Shown: positions 9,051 through 18,020 of the stretch, piece after piece
How the letters are laid out: every line of letters starts with the position of its first letter
How positions within the stretch are numbered: the first letter of the stretch is position 1
DNA from: Candidatus Binatia bacterium
GTDB lineage: Bacteria; Desulfobacterota; Binatia; UBA9968; JAJDTQ01
DNA length: 64,000 nucleotides
Direction: 5' to 3'
Assembly: GCA_951813575.1 (NCBI GenBank)
Contig: OX638375.1
Location: 2,867,042 to 2,931,041 of the forward strand
Made by a program: the position numbers and the translations under genes
The notes under the pieces: generated by a model
What the model was told of the DNA's origin: nothing
The model's input: only the letters and a program-made list of their open reading frames with translations
Database searches by the model: none

Positions 9051-10295
9051 TCAGGTGCGGCTCCCGTCAAAAGGGTAGGGAAGGAGATGGGCTTTCGCGT
9101 TCAGGTCGTGGACCGAGCCGCAACCCAGAAGGCGCATGGTATCTTCGATTTCTTTCCTGAGTATGGCGAACGCCCTGCGGACACCCGCTTCCCCGCCCGC
9201 GCCGAGCCCGTAGACATAGGCCCGTCCGGCGAGCACGGCATCCGCGCCGTGCGCCAGCGCAAGCACCACGTCGGCACCTGACCGCACGCCCCCGTCCAGC
9301 AGGATCTGGACCCCAGACCCCTTCAGAGCGGGCGCGATCTCCTTCAGCATGTACAGGGTCGGATAGACGCGGTCCATCTGGCGGCCGCCGTGGTTGGAGA
9401 CGACGATGGCGTCGGCGCCGTGCTCAGCGGCCAGCCGGGCGTCCTCCGCGCATTGCACGCCCTTGATGATGACCGGCCGGTCCTCGCCCCAGATGCCCCG
9501 TATCCATGGCAAGTGCTCCCAGGCGGTGGCGGAAGCGCGCAGTTGCGTGCCGATGTCGGTGTACGGCATGGGCGTGCCGTCGTTCAGGATGACGTTGCGG
9601 AACTGCATCATTCCGCCGTCGGAGGCGTAGCTCTTGAGCCAGGAGAGATGCCGCATCATCTGGGGCGCGAACCGCAGTTTCTCGACCGCGGTGCCGTTGA
9701 TGGCCCGTGACGCCCCCATCCATTCATGGTGCGCGCGGTTTCCGGGGACGGCGGTGTCGATGGTGAGGATGAGCGCGGAGTAGCCCGCCTTCTTAGCCCG
9801 CTCGATGCCGCGGGCCGCGACCTCTTCACCGCCCACGAGATAGAGCTGGAACCAGCAGGGCCCCTTGGAGGCGGCCCTGACTTCCTCCAGGTCCGTTCCC
9901 GTGAGGGTGGAGAGCGTGCAGATGGTGCCGGCCTCGCCGACGGCCCGGGCCGCCACCGCCTCGCCCCGGGGCCAGATCATCCGGGGGCTGCCGATGGGTC
10001 CCGCGATCACCGGCAGGTCGATCTCGTGCCCGAGGATCTGGGTACGCAGTTCCACCGACGGTAGCCGTACCCCCGACCTGGGCTTGAACCGTTCCCGCCG
10101 GAACGCTTCGACGTTGTCCCGGAGGGTGATCTCGTCGTCGGCGCCGCCGCGGTAGTACTCCCTGACGATGGGCGGCACGCGCTTCTCCATCACCTGGCGG
10201 AGATGGTCCACCGTCACGCACCGTTCAACTTCACTTGCCCAGCGCTTCTCGGCTCGAGCGTGGGCGCGTCTCAGGTAGGCTCCGAGCAGGAACAT
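9051..10295 (-). CDS. FMN-dependent alpha-hydroxy acid dehydrogenase/oxidase
   Basis: Member of the lactate/glycolate/mandelate oxidase family (414 residues), which oxidises 2-hydroxy acids to 2-oxo acids on FMN. The active-site motif SNHGGRQMD gives the catalytic base His302 and the substrate-binding Arg305. DGGVRSGADVVLALAHGAD is the FMN phosphate-binding region. The N-terminal IVREYYRGGADDE segment is also typical. It ends the dipeptide transporter/hydrolase block and is read in the same direction. L-lactate dehydrogenase or lactate 2-monooxygenase activity is possible; the substrate is not defined. The start at 10295 lies almost at the predicted transcription start, so a shorter protein is possible. 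Confidence 0.88.
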   Translation of the reverse strand: MFLLGAYLRRAHARAEKRWASEVERCVTVDHLRQVMEKRVPPIVREYYRGGADDEITLRDNVEAFRRERFKPRSGVRLPSVELRTQILGHEIDLPVIAGPIGSPRMIWPRGEAVAARAVGEAGTICTLSTLTGTDLEEVRAASKGPCWFQLYLVGGEEVAARGIERAKKAGYSALILTIDTAVPGNRAHHEWMGASRAINGTAVEKLRFAPQMMRHLSWLKSYASDGGMMQFRNVILNDGTPMPYTDIGTQLRASATAWEHLPWIRGIWGEDRPVIIKGVQCAEDARLAAEHGADAIVVSNHGGRQMDRVYPTLYMLKEIAPALKGSGVQILLDGGVRSGADVVLALAHGADAVLAGRAYVYGLGAGGEAGVRRAFAILRKEIEDTMRLLGCGSVHDLNAKAHLLPYPFDGSRT

Positions 10296-10302
10296 GTTCG
10301 AA

Positions 10303-10332
10303 AGAATAGAGTCCGCCGGCCGCGGACGTCAA
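10303..10332 (-). promoter_or_regulatory. candidate promoter for the hydroxy-acid dehydrogenase
   Basis: -35 TTGACG (10327-10332), an 18-base spacer and -10 TATTCT (10303-10308) on the minus strand. Transcription would begin within a few bases of the ATG at 10295, implying a leaderless message or a later real start codon. No Shine-Dalgarno sequence precedes that ATG. Confidence 0.35.
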
Positions 10333-10356
10333 ACCCCGCGTCTATGCCCCGCCCGC

Positions 10357-11172
10357 TCAGCTGCCGCCCGCCAGTGGCTTGGGATCTCCCGTGAAAAGCC
10401 CGTGCTTGTCGAGAAACTCGATCATGAAGCGGTCGAAGAGCCAGGGCTGCTCGATCTGGCAGGCATGGCCGGCGCCGGCCAACACTTTCAACTCGCAACC
10501 GGGTATACGCTCCTGCAGCGCGAAGGCGGTCGGGTGGGCACCGTCCTCGCTGCCGGTGAGGATAATCACCGGGCAGGCGATGCTCGCGTGATGCCCTTCG
10601 GGCTCGGGCGTCTGCAACGCCCGGAACTGGTGAAGGATGGTCTCGACGTCGGCGAACTTGTTGCGCTCGGCGAACAGGTTGGCAAAGAAATGCGCCAGCG
10701 GCGTCGCGCGGAAGGCCGGGCTCAAATCCTCGAACGTGTAGCGCCAGCGATAGTCGACGCCGAGGGCCGTGTAGGCGTCGATGCGCCGCTGCGCGAACTC
10801 CTTGCCGGGGGTATAGCCCGTGCCCGTCAGGATCATGGCGGCGGTCTTGTCGGGACGCTGGTGGTACATGAAGGGGCTGATGGCCGAACCAGTGGAGCAG
10901 CCGACGAGAATGGCGGTTTCCCCGGGCAGCGCGTCGTCGACGGCCTCCCAGCACGCTTCGGCCATGTCGTCCATGCTGAGGCCTTCGGCCCCCTTGGGGG
11001 AGCGCCCGTAGCCCGGTATGTCGATGCTGATACACCGGTACCATGTGGACAGATGCGCCATCTGAAAGATCCAGCACGACTGGTCCATGGGGTTCGGATG
11101 GATGAAGGCCATGACCGGGCCCGTGCGTCCCATGCGCTCGTAGTAAAGCGGTCCTTCAACGTTGTGCGCCAT
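10357..11172 (-). CDS. alpha/beta hydrolase, paralogue 1 of 3
   Basis: Hydrolase of 271 residues in the epoxide hydrolase/enol-lactonase group. The nucleophile elbow is GCSTG (Ser93), the acid lies in TGSEDGAHP, and the catalytic His is His236 in AGHACQIEQPW. The N-terminus MAHNVEGPLYYERMGRTGP is nearly identical to the copies at 21.7 and 22.6 kb. A GGAGG ribosome site five bases before the ATG at 11172 fixes the start. It lies directly downstream of the dipeptide ABC ATPase genes in the same direction, which suggests that it acts on an imported compound. Confidence 0.88.
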   Translation of the reverse strand: MAHNVEGPLYYERMGRTGPVMAFIHPNPMDQSCWIFQMAHLSTWYRCISIDIPGYGRSPKGAEGLSMDDMAEACWEAVDDALPGETAILVGCSTGSAISPFMYHQRPDKTAAMILTGTGYTPGKEFAQRRIDAYTALGVDYRWRYTFEDLSPAFRATPLAHFFANLFAERNKFADVETILHQFRALQTPEPEGHHASIACPVIILTGSEDGAHPTAFALQERIPGCELKVLAGAGHACQIEQPWLFDRFMIEFLDKHGLFTGDPKPLAGGS

Positions 11173-11254
11173 GATGTCCTCCGATCGAGTTTGAGTCGCA
11201 TGCGCGGGGCTCGATACGCGGCTCCACGAATTCATGGGCCGGCTGTCGGATTCC

Positions 11255-12262
11255 TCAGCAATCCGGGCTCCCTGTCCGTGGGCACCGGGCCGACCTGCCC
11301 GGCGCGAGCTGCTCCAGATCCGGTACCCCTTCGCGGCACGCCGCAACCACGCGCGGGCACCGGGGCGCGAAGGCGCAACCGGGAGGCATGTCCAGAAGGT
11401 CGGGGGGCGCGCCCGGTATCGGCGCCAGCTTGCCCCTCTCACTGCCGGCGTGGACCGTGGAGTTGAGTAGCCCGACGGTGTAGGGGTGCCGCGGCGAGTC
11501 GATCACCTCGGCCATGGCGCCGGTCTCCACGAATCGTCCCGCGTACATCACCGCCACCCGGTCGGATATCTCGCAGGCTACGCCCAGATCGTGTGTCACG
11601 AAGATCGTCGCCATGCCCAACTCGCGCTGCAGTTCCCGCAGCAGCAGAAGGATCTGAATCTGCACCGTGGCGTCCAGCGCGGTGGTGGGCTCGTCGGCAA
11701 GCAGCACCTTGGGCTTGCAGGACAGGGCGAGGGCGATCATGACCCTTTGCCGCAGGCCGCCCGACAGCTCGTGCGGATAGGCGTCCAGCCTTCGGCGCGC
11801 CGACGGCACCTGGACCAGTTCCAGCATCTCCAGGGCGCGTGCCCGCCCGGCCGACCACGAGAGGCCTTCATGCCACACCACCACCTCCGCGATCTGGTGG
11901 CCGACGGTGAACACCGGGTCCAACGCCGTCATGGGCTCCTGGAAGATCATCGAAACCTGGCTGCCGCGTATGGCCCGCAGGCGGTCGGCGTCCAGCGTCA
12001 GGACGTCGATTCCGTCCAGCAATACCCTTCCCCAAATGCGGGCCGTGGGCGGCAACAGTTGCACCAGGGAGCGCATGGTCACGGTCTTGCCCGACCCGGA
12101 TTCGCCCAGGAAACAGAGGGTCTCGCCCAAATGCAGGTCGAAATCGACGCCATTGATGGCGCGGAGCGGCCTGCCCTCGCTCAGGAACTCCACCGAAAGG
12201 TCCCGCACCGACAGGAAGGGGCCGGCGTTGCCTTCCACGGGCGTCAGGTCGACAGCGTTCAC
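11255..12262 (-). CDS. dipeptide/oligopeptide ABC transporter ATPase (DppD/OppD type)
   Basis: ATPase of 335 residues driving a dipeptide-type importer. Walker A GESGSGKT lies near residue 52, the signature is LSGGLRQRV, and Walker B is VLLADEPTTALD. The C-terminal PPGCAFAPRCPRV region has the cysteines typical of OppD/DppD (oligo_HPY extension). The GTG at 12262 is chosen because its GTGA overlaps the stop of the upstream ATPase gene and gives the normal family length; a longer reading runs into the neighbouring gene. Confidence 0.92.
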   Translation of the reverse strand: MNAVDLTPVEGNAGPFLSVRDLSVEFLSEGRPLRAINGVDFDLHLGETLCFLGESGSGKTVTMRSLVQLLPPTARIWGRVLLDGIDVLTLDADRLRAIRGSQVSMIFQEPMTALDPVFTVGHQIAEVVVWHEGLSWSAGRARALEMLELVQVPSARRRLDAYPHELSGGLRQRVMIALALSCKPKVLLADEPTTALDATVQIQILLLLRELQRELGMATIFVTHDLGVACEISDRVAVMYAGRFVETGAMAEVIDSPRHPYTVGLLNSTVHAGSERGKLAPIPGAPPDLLDMPPGCAFAPRCPRVVAACREGVPDLEQLAPGRSARCPRTGSPDC

Positions 12263-13365
12263 GACGGACTTCCCCCGGTCTCGAGAGCGGTTCCGGCGCT
12301 CCGGTCCGGCGCCTTGCTGTGGCCGCTGCCCGGCACCAGCGCGTGGCAGGCGGCCAGGTGGGCCGGTTCCGCGCCAAAGCGGTCGAGCACCGGGTCGGCG
12401 ACTCCGCAAACGGGTTCCACCAGCGGGCACCGGGTGCGGAACCGGCATCCGGAAGGGGGGTTGATGGGACTGGGAAGATCCCCCACCATCGGGGGCGCCT
12501 CGATGCGCCGGCGCGGGTCCACGCTCAGGCGCGAGGCGATGAGCGCCCGCGTGTACGGATGACCGGGGCTGCCGTAAACCGTCTCCACCGGGCCGATCTC
12601 CACCACCTTGCCGAGGTACATCACCAGGACCCGGTCGCTGATGAAGCGCACCACGTTGAGGTCGTGGGAGATGAAGACGTAGGTGAGCCCCAGGCGTTCC
12701 TTGATCTCGATGAGCAGGTTCAGCACCTGCGCCTCCACGGACTTGTCCAGCGACGACACGGCCTCGTCGAGAAGCAGCAGCCGGGGATTCAGGGCCAGCG
12801 CCCGCGCCACGTTGACGCGCTGCCGCTGGCCGCCGGAAAGCTCGTGGGGATAGCGGTCGGCAAAAATGGCAGGTTCGAGACCCACGAACTCGAGCATCTC
12901 GTTGGCGCGCCGGTGCGCCTCCGCCCGCTTGACGCCCTGGGCGGTGAGACCGAAGCTGACCTCCTCTGCCATGGTGTGGCGCGGGTTCAACGACGAGTAG
13001 CTGTCCTGGAACACCATCTGGACGTTGCGCCGGAGCGTGCGCAGGGACATGCCGTCCCGGCCGCCGACGTCGCGGCCGTCCAGCAGCATCTCCCCCTCAT
13101 CCGCTTCGATCAAACGCATCAATAGCCGCGCGGTGGTGGACTTGCCGCAGCCGGACTCTCCCACCACGCCCAGGGTCTCGCCCGTGGCCACCGTGAAGCT
13201 GATGTCGTCCACCGCCTGCACATACGCCTGTCCGACACCCCCCAAACCGCCTCGCAACCGAAAGTACTTGCGGAGCCCGCTGACGCTGAGGATCGGCCGG
13301 CCGTCGCCGGCCGGGTCCGACGCTACGCTCTCGGGCGGGTCAACGGTTGCCGGCATCGCGTTCAC
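12259..13365 (-). CDS. dipeptide/oligopeptide ABC transporter ATPase (DppF/OppF type)
   Basis: Second ATPase of the importer, 368 residues. Walker A GESGCGKST lies near residue 66, the signature is LSGGQRQRVNVARAL, and Walker B is LLLLDEAVSSLD. The C-terminal PPSGCRFRTRCPLVEPVC extension is characteristic. The start is read as GTG at 13365, again in a GTGA overlap with the upstream permease stop. An ATG three codons later (13356) is the alternative. The insert QVFQDSYSSLNPRHT is a DppF/OppF hallmark. Confidence 0.92.
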   Translation of the reverse strand: MNAMPATVDPPESVASDPAGDGRPILSVSGLRKYFRLRGGLGGVGQAYVQAVDDISFTVATGETLGVVGESGCGKSTTARLLMRLIEADEGEMLLDGRDVGGRDGMSLRTLRRNVQMVFQDSYSSLNPRHTMAEEVSFGLTAQGVKRAEAHRRANEMLEFVGLEPAIFADRYPHELSGGQRQRVNVARALALNPRLLLLDEAVSSLDKSVEAQVLNLLIEIKERLGLTYVFISHDLNVVRFISDRVLVMYLGKVVEIGPVETVYGSPGHPYTRALIASRLSVDPRRRIEAPPMVGDLPSPINPPSGCRFRTRCPLVEPVCGVADPVLDRFGAEPAHLAACHALVPGSGHSKAPDRSAGTALETGGSPS

Positions 13366-14267
13366 GGTTTGACGTCCATGGCGGTGCGGAGGCCGTCGCT
13401 CAGAAGGTTGAAGCACACCGAGGCGACGAGGATCATCGCCCCCGGAAGCACCGCGTTCACCGGCGCCAGGAAGATCGACTGGCGCAGCGTGTTCAGCATC
13501 AGCCCCCAGTCCGCCAGGGGCGGCGATATGCCGAGGCCGAGGAAGGACAGACCGGAGGCCAGGACGATGGAGAGTCCGATGAGGCTCGACGAGTAGGTGA
13601 GGATGGGGCTGGAGACGTTGGTGAGCACATGGCCGACGATAATCCGCGGCGCCGATGCTCCGGTGCCGCGGGCCGCCTCGACGAAGTCCTGAGCGCGGAT
13701 CTGCGTGGTGGCTGCCTCCGCCACCCGGGTGATGGGCGGTATGAAGACCAGCGAGAGGGATATCAGCACGTTGACCACCCCTGCCCCCAGGGCGCCGGCG
13801 AGCCCCACCGCCAGCAGCACCGACGGAAACGCGAAGAAGACGTCGGCCACGCGCATGATCACCATGTTGGTTTTGCCGCCGAAGTAGCCGGCGACGATGC
13901 CGAGGAGGCCGCCCGCCAAGGTGGCGACCAGGATCGGCAGCAGGCCCATGAGGAGGGAAATACGCCCGCCGTAGATCAGCCGGGTCAACATGTCGCGGCC
14001 CAACTCGTCGGTTCCGAGGATGAACCCCGGGCTCAGGACCGGCTTCAGCCGGTTGACGATGCTGGAGGTATAGGGGTCGTAGGAGGTCATCCAGGGCGCG
14101 AAGATCGCCGCCACGATGATCAGGGACAGGATACCCAGGCAGCCCATGGACACCGGATCGTGCAGCAGCCGCCGGCGCGCCGCCTGCCAGTAGGTGCGCT
14201 GGATCCGCTTGTGCGGCTCAGCGGTCCGGGCCGGCGCCGGGCCGGCATAGGTTGTGGGTGTGCTCAT
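13362..14267 (-). CDS. dipeptide ABC transporter permease (DppC type)
   Basis: Inner-membrane permease of 301 residues. After an N-terminal cytoplasmic stretch and a first helix comes the periplasmic GTDELGRDMLTRLIYGGRISL segment that marks DppC/OppC proteins. Further helices and the ATPase-coupling EAARGTGASAPRIIVGHV (EAA) loop follow. It sits between DppB and the ATPases in canonical order and overlaps the next gene by four bases. Confidence 0.93.
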   Translation of the reverse strand: MSTPTTYAGPAPARTAEPHKRIQRTYWQAARRRLLHDPVSMGCLGILSLIIVAAIFAPWMTSYDPYTSSIVNRLKPVLSPGFILGTDELGRDMLTRLIYGGRISLLMGLLPILVATLAGGLLGIVAGYFGGKTNMVIMRVADVFFAFPSVLLAVGLAGALGAGVVNVLISLSLVFIPPITRVAEAATTQIRAQDFVEAARGTGASAPRIIVGHVLTNVSSPILTYSSSLIGLSIVLASGLSFLGLGISPPLADWGLMLNTLRQSIFLAPVNAVLPGAMILVASVCFNLLSDGLRTAMDVKP

Positions 14268-14276
14268 GTCCCTTCT

Positions 14277-15221
14277 TCACTGTCGCGTCATGCGCGGATC
14301 GAGAAACGGCTGCGCCAAGTCCACCAGGAAGTTCAACATCACGAAGAACGTGGCCAGGACCAGGATGGTGCCCTGAAGCACGGGAAGGTCGCGGTATGCG
14401 ATGGCGGTGTTCAGGAGATAGCCGGTGCCGGGCCAGGCGAAGACCGTCTCCACCAGGATCGAGCCGCCCACCAGATGGCCCAACTGGATGCCGATGATGG
14501 CCAGCACGGTGGGGGAGGCGTTCTTGATCACGTGGAGAAACGTCCGCCGGGGCGGCAACCCGTTGGCCTGCAGCGTCTGGACGAACTCCTGCTTGCGCAC
14601 GTCGATGACCGTCGCGCGGACGCTGCGGGCGATGATGCCCGTGGGGATCAGCGCCAGGGTGACCGCCGGCAGGATCATGTGGCGGATGTCGTTCAGGCCG
14701 AAGCCGTCGCTGGGGGGCGCCTTGCCCATGGCGGGCAAGAGGCCCAGCGTCACCGCGAGGATGGCGATCAGCACCAGCCCCACCCAGTAGTGGGGTACCG
14801 ATACGCCGATGATGGCCGTGGTGGTGATGGCGCGGTCGGTCACCAGCCGGCGGGTGTAGCCTGCCAGAAGGCCCAAGCCGATGCCGCACAGGAGGCTCAG
14901 GCCGATGCCGAAGGCGGCGAGCTGGAACGTATTGACCATGGCGGGGACCAGCTCGTCCCACACCGGCCGGTTGGCCACCTGCGACAGTCCCAGATCGCCG
15001 GTCAGCACGTTGAACAGCCACAGCAGATACTGCACCGGTACCGGCTTGTCGAAGCCGTAGGAGCGCTTGATCTGCTCGATGACCTGCTCGGAGGCGAACT
15101 CCGGCATGACTGATGTCAACGGGTCGCCGGGCGCCAGATGGAGCAGGGAAAAGCAGACGATGGATACGCCAAGCAGAATCGGCAGGACGTACGCCAACCG
15201 CCGCAGGACATACCAGAGCAT
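14277..15221 (-). CDS. dipeptide ABC transporter permease (DppB type)
   Basis: Inner-membrane permease of 314 residues. It starts MLWYVLRRLAYVLPILLGVS, the usual DppB first helix, followed by HLAPGDPLTSVMPEF. The EAA loop appears as TLQANGLPPRRTFLHVIKN, and the protein ends with the typical DLAQPFLDPRM tail. A strong hairpin separates it from the upstream binding-protein gene. Order and spacing agree with a binding protein-B-C-F-D operon. Confidence 0.93.
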   Translation of the reverse strand: MLWYVLRRLAYVLPILLGVSIVCFSLLHLAPGDPLTSVMPEFASEQVIEQIKRSYGFDKPVPVQYLLWLFNVLTGDLGLSQVANRPVWDELVPAMVNTFQLAAFGIGLSLLCGIGLGLLAGYTRRLVTDRAITTTAIIGVSVPHYWVGLVLIAILAVTLGLLPAMGKAPPSDGFGLNDIRHMILPAVTLALIPTGIIARSVRATVIDVRKQEFVQTLQANGLPPRRTFLHVIKNASPTVLAIIGIQLGHLVGGSILVETVFAWPGTGYLLNTAIAYRDLPVLQGTILVLATFFVMLNFLVDLAQPFLDPRMTRQ

Positions 15222-15240
15222 CGGCTATGCGTCCCCAGGA

Positions 15241-15290
15241 GCCTGTCCGGGTATGCAGGAATCTACCGCGACTCGCATACTCGGACAGGC
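15241..15290 (-). other. intercistronic hairpin between binding protein and permease
   Basis: Arms of 16 bases (15241-15256 and 15275-15290) pair with one mismatch around an 18-base loop. There is no T-run, so it is unlikely to be a full terminator. In this position such structures usually stabilise the binding-protein part of the message or attenuate read-through to the permeases. Confidence 0.65.
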
Positions 15291-15298
15291 GTCCAAGG

Positions 15299-17002
15299 CT
15301 ACTTCTCGATACGGATCCGCGTGAAGTCCTGGAACCAGCTCTGCGCCTGAATGAAACCCTTGACGTGAGCGGCCAGCCCCCGCGGGTTCATGTCATGGAC
15401 CACCCAGACCCACACCGCGTTGTCCACCAGGTAGGAATGCAGATCGCCGAGACGGCGGTTGAGTTCCTTGGCCTCGAACGCGTCCAGTGCGTTGCGGGCG
15501 AGCTGGTCTGCCTTGGCGTCGGAGAAATGACCCCAGTTGTAGCCCTTGACGCGGTTCTCGCTGTGATAGGTCTGGCCGATGAGGCCGAACACCGGGTACT
15601 GCACCGACCAGCTGTAGTTGATGGCGTCGACGCCCTTGTTGAGGTCTCCCTCGGCCCCCGCGAATCGCCGCGACCGCAGCGCTTCCCAGTCCACGGTCTC
15701 GAGGGACATGTTGATGCCGACGTCGCGGAAGTTCTCCTGGATGAACTCGTTCATGGGCAGCGGCTGCATCTGGCCCGAGCCCGCCGCGGACATCATCACC
15801 TTGACGTTCACGGGCTTGCTCTTGCTGTATCCCGCTTCCGCCATCAGCTTCCGCGCCCCGTCCGGGTCGTACTTGATCTTGAACGTGGGATTGCCGAACC
15901 ACGGATGGTCCGGGGTCACCATTCCTTGCGCCGGCACGGCCAGGCCGCCCAGGAACTTCACCAGGGTGTCGCGGTCGATGGCCAGGTTGGCGGCTTTGCG
16001 GATGCGGATGTCGCTGAACGGCGAGCTCTTCAAGTGGCTCACCATGTACGGCCAGATGTGCGGGTAGACGTTGGTGGTCACCTGCATGCCGGCCCCCTTC
16101 ACCGTGGGGACGGCGTCCGGCGGCAGCGCCTCCACCAGGTCCACCTGCCCGGAGAGCAGCGCCGAGACCCGCGTGTTGGCGTCCGGCATGGGGCGCAAGA
16201 CCATCCGGTCGTGCTGCGGGACCATGGACTTGTTCCAGTAGTCGGCGTTGCGCACCAGCTCGGCGCGGTTGCGCGGAACCAACTGCACCAGCTTGTAGGG
16301 TCCCGTGCCGGAGGGCTCGAAGGCAACCTTCGTCCAGTCGCGGCCGAGCTTCTCCCACTGTCGCGGACTGGAGTAGAAAATGTTCACCATCTCGTAGAGC
16401 AGGGTGCCGTTGGGGCTCTTGGTGGTGATTTCAAGGGTGAAGTCGTCCACGGCCCTGGCGCTCTTTACGCTGACCAGCCAGTTGGCGGCATTCCTGGCCT
16501 GAAGCCGGTCGTATTGCGGTGAATTCGGGTTCTTCGACTTCTCGAAATTCCATATGACGTCGTGCGCGGTGAACTGGCTGCCGTCGTGGAACTTGACGTC
16601 GTTGCGCAGCTTGAAGGTCCAGCGGTTCCGGTTCTTGGGGTCCACGGACCAGCTCGTGGCAAGGTTGGGAAGCAGTCCCGAGGGGCCATCGCCCTGGGAA
16701 AGATCCCACGTCAACAGCGCGTCATAGATGGAGCGGTTGATGAACCGGCCGCCCTCGGCGCCGCCGCTGGCCTGTCCGGTGGTGACCGGGATGTCCGACA
16801 AGGTCATGGCGATGCGGAGCACCTTCTCCCCGCTCTGGCCATACGCCATGGCCCCTGGCCAAGCGAGCGCGCCCGCGCCCGCAGCCATCATTTTTAACAG
16901 CGTCCGCCGCTGCAAAGTACCGTCGATCACGCCGGTGAAGTCCGAAGATGCAGGTTCCGGTGAGGCGACGGCCATCGATTCCGTGTCACGAAATGAAGCC
17001 AT
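15299..17002 (-). CDS. peptide ABC transporter substrate-binding protein, Tat-exported
   Basis: Periplasmic binding protein of SBP family 5 (567 residues), which captures dipeptides or similar solutes for the downstream permease. The N-terminus carries a twin-arginine signal, QRRTLLKMMAAGAGALAWPG near residues 46-65, so it appears to be folded before export. The mature part has the family pattern TWSVDPKNRNRWTFKLR with KFHDGSQFTAHDVIWNFE. The ATG at 17002 is chosen because AGAGGAG lies just upstream; an earlier ATG at 17044 has no such site. It is the first gene of the five-gene import operon. Confidence 0.92.
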   Translation of the reverse strand: MASFRDTESMAVASPEPASSDFTGVIDGTLQRRTLLKMMAAGAGALAWPGAMAYGQSGEKVLRIAMTLSDIPVTTGQASGGAEGGRFINRSIYDALLTWDLSQGDGPSGLLPNLATSWSVDPKNRNRWTFKLRNDVKFHDGSQFTAHDVIWNFEKSKNPNSPQYDRLQARNAANWLVSVKSARAVDDFTLEITTKSPNGTLLYEMVNIFYSSPRQWEKLGRDWTKVAFEPSGTGPYKLVQLVPRNRAELVRNADYWNKSMVPQHDRMVLRPMPDANTRVSALLSGQVDLVEALPPDAVPTVKGAGMQVTTNVYPHIWPYMVSHLKSSPFSDIRIRKAANLAIDRDTLVKFLGGLAVPAQGMVTPDHPWFGNPTFKIKYDPDGARKLMAEAGYSKSKPVNVKVMMSAAGSGQMQPLPMNEFIQENFRDVGINMSLETVDWEALRSRRFAGAEGDLNKGVDAINYSWSVQYPVFGLIGQTYHSENRVKGYNWGHFSDAKADQLARNALDAFEAKELNRRLGDLHSYLVDNAVWVWVVHDMNPRGLAAHVKGFIQAQSWFQDFTRIRIEK

Positions 17003-17064
17003 GCGTTCTCCTCTCTTAGTGGCCTGGCACGAGACAGTGAACACCTGTGAACTCGACTTCGGTC

Positions 17065-17092
17065 ATCATACTCCGACGCTGTTGGCCGTCAA
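17065..17092 (-). promoter_or_regulatory. sigma70-like promoter of the dipeptide operon
   Basis: -35 TTGACG (17087-17092), a 16-base spacer and -10 TATGAT (17065-17070) on the minus strand: five of six matches in each box. It lies about 60 bases before the binding-protein start and overlaps the end of the broken SDR gene. Confidence 0.6.
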
Positions 17093-17983
17093 GGGGGTTG
17101 GCTGTGATCGAGGCTGACCTTTGACGGGTTTGATGTCGTCAGGAATGTTCTGTCTGCATGGCCCGGCCCGGGTTGTTTCAGCAGATTACTCCAATCCGCT
17201 TGAGCCCCATGCCTTCTGGCCATGGCCACCATGTCGGAGCCAACATCCGTGACCTGCACCTTGCGCGGGAAGAAGGTACCCCAGTCCGGCCGGCGGCCGT
17301 CCACGTCGGTCAGGCCGTATTCCCTCGAGAGCGCCCAGGCGGAGAACAAGCCCCCGCTCTTCGCGCCGACGTTCGGGTCGGCGGCCAGCGCCGTCACGGC
17401 CCGCTCCACCAGGCAGGGCGTCTCGGACTCGGCGAAGTAGGGGTCCTTCTCCATGGCGTCGCGCCAGTTCCCCTCGGTGACCCCGAAGGCGTCGAGTACG
17501 GCCTCGGAGCGAAGGAATCCAGGGGTGATCGCCAGCGCCGTCACGCGGTGGGCATGGAGGTCGGCGGCCATCGAGTGGGCGAGCCGGATGACCGCGTTCT
17601 TCGCCAGATCGTAGAAGAGGTTACCACGGTAGGCTAGTGTCGCCGTCCGTGACCTCGACGATGAGCCCGGCGTCCCGCTCGATCATCAAGGGTGCGCTGT
17701 GCCGGCTGGTGATGATGTGGCTGTGGACCGTCCGCTCCAGCATCTGCTGTCCCTGGACGACCGTGAGCTCCCAGAACGGCCTTCCCCATTCCGTCAGTGT
17801 GTCACCGCCCCAGATGTCGTTCACCAAGACGTCGAGCCGGCCCGCTTCGGCACGGATCCGCGCGAAGAGCTGCTCTACTTCGGCTTCGACCGTGTGGTCG
17901 GCGCGTACGGCGATGCCCCGGCCGGCGCCGCGCGTCGCGCCGGCGACGACGGCCACTTGGTCGCGGAGCGGCTGTTCAGGCAT
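17089..17983 (-). pseudogene. short-chain dehydrogenase/reductase, broken
   Basis: Two pieces of one SDR-family oxidoreductase in different frames. The N-terminal piece (17983 down to about 17621) has the nucleotide-binding start VAVVAGATRGAGRGIAV but jumps straight to RADHTVEAEVEQLFARI. About 45 residues that normally carry the rest of the cofactor site are missing. It runs through RLDVLVNDIWGGD and then hits a stop just after VEVTDGDT. Shifting frame at about 17633 restores the expected AYRGNLFYDLAKNAV followed by AITPGFLRSE to 17089. So there is both an internal deletion and a frameshift. A GGGGGAG ribosome site precedes the ATG at 17983. It lies between the two transporter operons. Confidence 0.85.
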
Positions 17984-18020
17984 GCTCCCCCCACTCAAAT
18001 AATTGCAAGTACAAGGCCGA

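Noticed and set aside
8930..9160. 76-residue plus-strand frame upstream of the hydroxy-acid dehydrogenase end
   Set aside because: No ribosome site, no recognisable family, and it overlaps the real minus-strand gene.
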